Source: Candidatus Cloacimonadota bacterium
GTDB lineage: Bacteria > Cloacimonadota > Cloacimonadia > Cloacimonadales > Cloacimonadaceae
Length of the DNA stretch: 64,000 nt
Assembly (NCBI GenBank): GCA_028695495.1
Contig: JAQVIX010000001.1
Location: forward strand, 19,470-83,469
Reading direction: 5' to 3'
Shown here in pieces: positions 61,138 through 64,000 of the stretch; the first letter of the stretch is position 1; each line of letters begins with the position of its first letter. The position numbers and the translations under genes are program-made. The notes under the pieces were generated by a model. The model saw only the letters and a list, made by a program, of their open reading frames with translations. It ran no database searches and was not told the DNA's origin.

Positions 61138-64000
61138 TTAAAAATCATCGGAAAGGCTGAGGTAAATCTGCGGTTTGGAGATCTGCGAGAGGTTTGTAAG
61201 CCATGCTACATCCAGCTTTAGCACAAAGTAGCCCAAAGAGAGCCGCGGTCCAAAGCCATAGCCCAGCTTGATATCCTCCAATACGCCTTCATGCGCACCG
61301 CGGAAGTATTTATTCTCATCCCACACCGCACCAATATCCATATAGGCAGAGCCGCGGATATTGCTGATGCTAAGGGGCAGGGGGAAAGCGATACTGAGTT
61401 TATCCAAAAGCGGATAGCGCAGCTCCACGCTGCCCAGGAGCATCTTTTGTCCTGATATATTATAGGGTAAAGCGCGCACGCCGTAAAAGCCGCCCAAAGA
61501 GAAGCGATCCGGATATTTACCGCTGCTGATGGCGCCATTGAAGCGGCTTGCCAGCGAATAGCGCTTATTAAACAGATGGTATTTGCGGATATCCACATAG
61601 TTCGTAAGATAATCCAAATGCTCACGGGCAAAGCCTTTACGCAGGGTATAATTTGCTCGAAGCCCGGTAAGCGGCCCTGTGGAACCATAGAGCGCATTAT
61701 CAAACACCAAGGAGATGCCCGGCACAAAGGCGGTATCATCCAGCTTATCTACATTATTTTGCCAGAGATTCTGCCCGATATCCTCATGGGGCAGATAGTC
61801 CCAGTTTCTTTGATAATAGTATAGCATGGCGTCGCTTTCGATGCGGCTGAAGCGGCTAAAGGGATAGCGGGCCAAGAGATACAAGCCGCCCTGCCGCTCG
61901 TGCAAACGGAAGTAATCAAAGCCTTCCTGAGTCCAGGCGCGGTAGTAGTTGCGGTCGTAAAGATTATATAGCCCAATGCCCCAATCCCAACGGCGGGAGA
62001 GATTTAGGTAGCTCATAAAGATGCTGCTTTCGTCCAGGCGTTCGGATAGCCCCAAACTTAGCCCCAGGCTATGATCTCCCATCAGGTCGCTAAAGCCCAG
62101 TTCAACGCTGCCCATCATGCCGCTGCCGCTGCTATAGGCTGCTCCGCCCCAGATGCTATCCAGGCTAAAGCGGGGACGATAGCGCTTGATTTTGGGCGGA
62201 TGGGCGGCAAGTGTATCCGGACGCTCATCCCAGGCATAGTGCAGGGAAATAAGCGCACTATCCGGATAGCTGGGCTCGTAAACACTGAAATTGGGACGCC
62301 GTGCATCCGAATAGTTTGAAGCCGGCGGCGTTTTTTCGGGTTTACGCTTGCGCGGACCAAAGAGCCTGAGCTGTTCCAGGTCTATCCCCGCCCCAAATAC
62401 ATGTTTGCCTTCGTATAGCTGCGCTGCGGGATAATCCTCAAACTCCAGATCCTTCAGAGGGTTATGCCCTAAATAAATGTCCCAGCCATCGTTAAAATAG
62501 TTTGAGAGCAGGATATAATTGCCATCCATAGAAATATCCGCCGTGGATACTCCAGAGAGGATATTGCTCAAGGTGGCGCGACGGTTTTCCTCTCTATCCA
62601 CTATTTCCAGATTCGCAATACCCTCGCGATAAGAGATATAGCCCAGATATTTGCCGCCTTCTGTATAGAAGGGACTTGCCAGATCAAAAGGCTCATTGCA
62701 AACCTGATACAAGCTACCACTCGTAAGATCATACTCAAAAACGTTATATACTAAATTGCTAAAATAGCCAAAACCCGCTTCCGGAAGCGCTTCCCCCCGT
62801 TGGCTGGTAAAAGCAAGCTTCGTGCCATCTGGATGCCAGCGCGGGCTTTTATCTGCAAAGGCGTCTGCCGTAATAGCCTGCAAATCTCCCGTATCCAGAT
62901 TGTAAACAAAGATATCCGTCTGCATCCCCTTTTGGGCGCTGAGGGCGATGCGCTTGCCATCTGGCGCCACATCGATCTCGTAAATGCTTAGTAAGCCGGC
63001 TATCTGAATGCTACGCTTGATTTTCCTCTTTTCCACATCCAAAATATGGATTTGATCCCCGGTAGCGCTTTTGGCTACAAAGGCAAGGCTATTACCATCT
63101 GGAAACCAGCTTATATTGCTGCGCAGGTAGTGAAATTCCTCCAGTTTACCGCTATTTTCGCCGGTGATAAGCTTTTGCGGCTTTTCCAAACCCAGGCTGC
63201 TCCCCAGCCAGATGCTATATCGCGCGCCAGTATCCGAATAATACGCATAGCGGATGCCATCTGGCGCAAAGCGGGGGGAGAAATTGAAGTAAGAGCCTTG
63301 TTTATCCCGCTCTGTTCGCTTCTCATACGCCTCGAGGGCAATCTGATGGCTATTGATATAGGGGTAATAGTCCCGCTTTAGCTGAAACTTCCAGCGCGAT
63401 TCCAGCTTGGCAAAATCCATGGCAAAGACCCGCTTGGTAGCCTCATCCAGGCTGTTCATGGAGCGCAGGGTATAGAAATATTCGCTCAGCTTCTCGCGCC
63501 CGTAGGTCTCGGCGATATAGCCCAGAAAGCTTTCCCCCAAACGGTAGGCATAATAGCCATCCTGATATTCCAGCCCGGGCAGCTTGTCGTTTAACACCTT
63601 ATCCAACACAAACATATTATTGTAAGGGTCTTTGGCACCCGCGGAATAATACTCTGGCAAACCTTCGGAAAACCAGAAAGGAAAAGCGATGGGACGCAGC
63701 GCTTCGATGCGGTTTGTAATCCGGCTCTCCAGCCCATTGATATAGGCATGCGTAAGCTCATGAATCATTAGCTTTTCCAGTGCCCGATAGTCCCCGTCGA
63801 AAGGCATTACCACGCGGATGCGCATGCTTTCGGTAAAACCGCCCACCCCTTCGCTTAAGAGCGGGGAGATGATATTGGTTACCTGAAAGTCGTCCTTATT
63901 GGCATAAAATACCAAGGGGATACGGCTGAGCACGGGATACTTTAGTTCGCCTTTGAGATAGTAATAGATTTCCTCTGCCATCAGCGCCACGGTGCGTCCA
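61138..64000 (-). CDS. Surface metalloprotease / TolB-propeller / Omp85-like barrel fusion, 5'-truncated by the window
   Basis: More than 950 residues; the frame stays open to the window edge, so the signal peptide and start are missing. The N-terminal part is a gluzincin domain with IHELTHAYINGLES (HExxH) and downstream WFSEGLPEYYS (Glu ligand). Next come TolB/WD40-like blades with repeated SPRFAPDGIRYAYYS, ISWFPDGNSLAF, SPRWHPDGTKLAFTSQRGE motifs. The C-terminal 350 residues form a BamA-like surface-antigen barrel, with RFSLGGFYGVRALPYNISGQ and AYMDIGAVWDE, ending in a strand (IYLSLSDDF). It is probably an outer-membrane protein with periplasmic protease and propeller parts. Substrate unknown. 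Confidence 0.82.
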   Translation of the reverse strand, partial: GRTVALMAEEIYYYLKGELKYPVLSRIPLVFYANKDDFQVTNIISPLLSEGVGGFTESMRIRVVMPFDGDYRALEKLMIHELTHAYINGLESRITNRIEALRPIAFPFWFSEGLPEYYSAGAKDPYNNMFVLDKVLNDKLPGLEYQDGYYAYRLGESFLGYIAETYGREKLSEYFYTLRSMNSLDEATKRVFAMDFAKLESRWKFQLKRDYYPYINSHQIALEAYEKRTERDKQGSYFNFSPRFAPDGIRYAYYSDTGARYSIWLGSSLGLEKPQKLITGENSGKLEEFHYLRSNISWFPDGNSLAFVAKSATGDQIHILDVEKRKIKRSIQIAGLLSIYEIDVAPDGKRIALSAQKGMQTDIFVYNLDTGDLQAITADAFADKSPRWHPDGTKLAFTSQRGEALPEAGFGYFSNLVYNVFEYDLTSGSLYQVCNEPFDLASPFYTEGGKYLGYISYREGIANLEIVDREENRRATLSNILSGVSTADISMDGNYILLSNYFNDGWDIYLGHNPLKDLEFEDYPAAQLYEGKHVFGAGIDLEQLRLFGPRKRKPEKTPPASNYSDARRPNFSVYEPSYPDSALISLHYAWDERPDTLAAHPPKIKRYRPRFSLDSIWGGAAYSSGSGMMGSVELGFSDLMGDHSLGLSLGLSERLDESSIFMSYLNLSRRWDWGIGLYNLYDRNYYRAWTQEGFDYFRLHERQGGLYLLARYPFSRFSRIESDAMLYYYQRNWDYLPHEDIGQNLWQNNVDKLDDTAFVPGISLVFDNALYGSTGPLTGLRANYTLRKGFAREHLDYLTNYVDIRKYHLFNKRYSLASRFNGAISSGKYPDRFSLGGFYGVRALPYNISGQKMLLGSVELRYPLLDKLSIAFPLPLSISNIRGSAYMDIGAVWDENKYFRGAHEGVLEDIKLGYGFGPRLSLGYFVLKLDVAWLTNLSQISKPQIYLSLSDDF

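Overview
The window reads as a chromosomal segment of a Gram-negative, outer-membrane-bearing bacterium from the Fibrobacterota-Chlorobiota-Bacteroidota side of the tree. Candidatus Cloacimonadota is my best guess. The guess rests on secreted proteins ending in a FlgD-like Ig/type A sorting domain (NYPNPFNPET motif and relatives), a zinc-type S14 ribosomal protein, outer-membrane beta-barrel proteins, compact operons with ATGA overlaps, and intergenic spaces full of short repeats. No 16S rRNA is present, so the lineage is inference.

Layout. 1-9041 is one tightly packed plus-strand run: the end of mazG, an orphan sensor histidine kinase, a bifunctional NAD(P)HX repair enzyme, a molybdopterin-domain protein whose catalytic Cys position is Ser, an EamA exporter, and two tandem 666-residue secreted polysaccharide-deacetylase-like paralogues. 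9042-21459 is accessory: a lipoprotein, a pRiA4b ORF-3-like protein, a type II restriction-modification (R-M) pair, a secreted repeat-rich protein with a sorting domain, an AAA/DUF4143 ATPase and a second R-M pair built on a GIY-YIG nuclease. 21349-36175 is the complete S10-spc-alpha ribosomal superoperon, rpsJ to rplQ, including secY, map, infA, rpmJ and rpoA, with a promoter and structured leader in front and a Rho-independent terminator behind. 36463-42906 holds two more R-M modules on the minus strand; the last one ends in a HigA-like regulator. 43301-54310 carries minus-strand housekeeping genes (DUF523, RNase G, SppA, tRNA-Ser, PurH, YihY, a MacB-like ABC exporter, a DUF5916 outer-membrane protein). 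54842-56182 has a GNAT and a DUF2156 protein on plus. 56103-64000 has a zinc-type ABC uptake operon with a C5-epimerase-like membrane protein, leucyl aminopeptidase, and a large surface protein that runs off the window.

How it fits together. The ribosomal superoperon is flanked on both sides by R-M modules, four in about 31 kb, so this otherwise conserved region seems to be a place where defence genes accumulate. Several MTase genes have no separate controller gene. Two MTases instead carry an N-terminal helix-turn-helix, and one operon ends in an XRE regulator.

The strongest unexplained signals lie between genes. There is a nested inverted repeat of about 260 bp, a family of elements with terminal inverted repeats resembling MITEs, an 85-bp foldback repeat in three copies, and several tandem arrays of 7-bp units with unrelated sequences but the same period. 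The most notable protein-level oddities are the Cys-to-Ser change in the molybdopterin protein and a Lys-to-Arg change in the presumed catalytic motif of one restriction nuclease.
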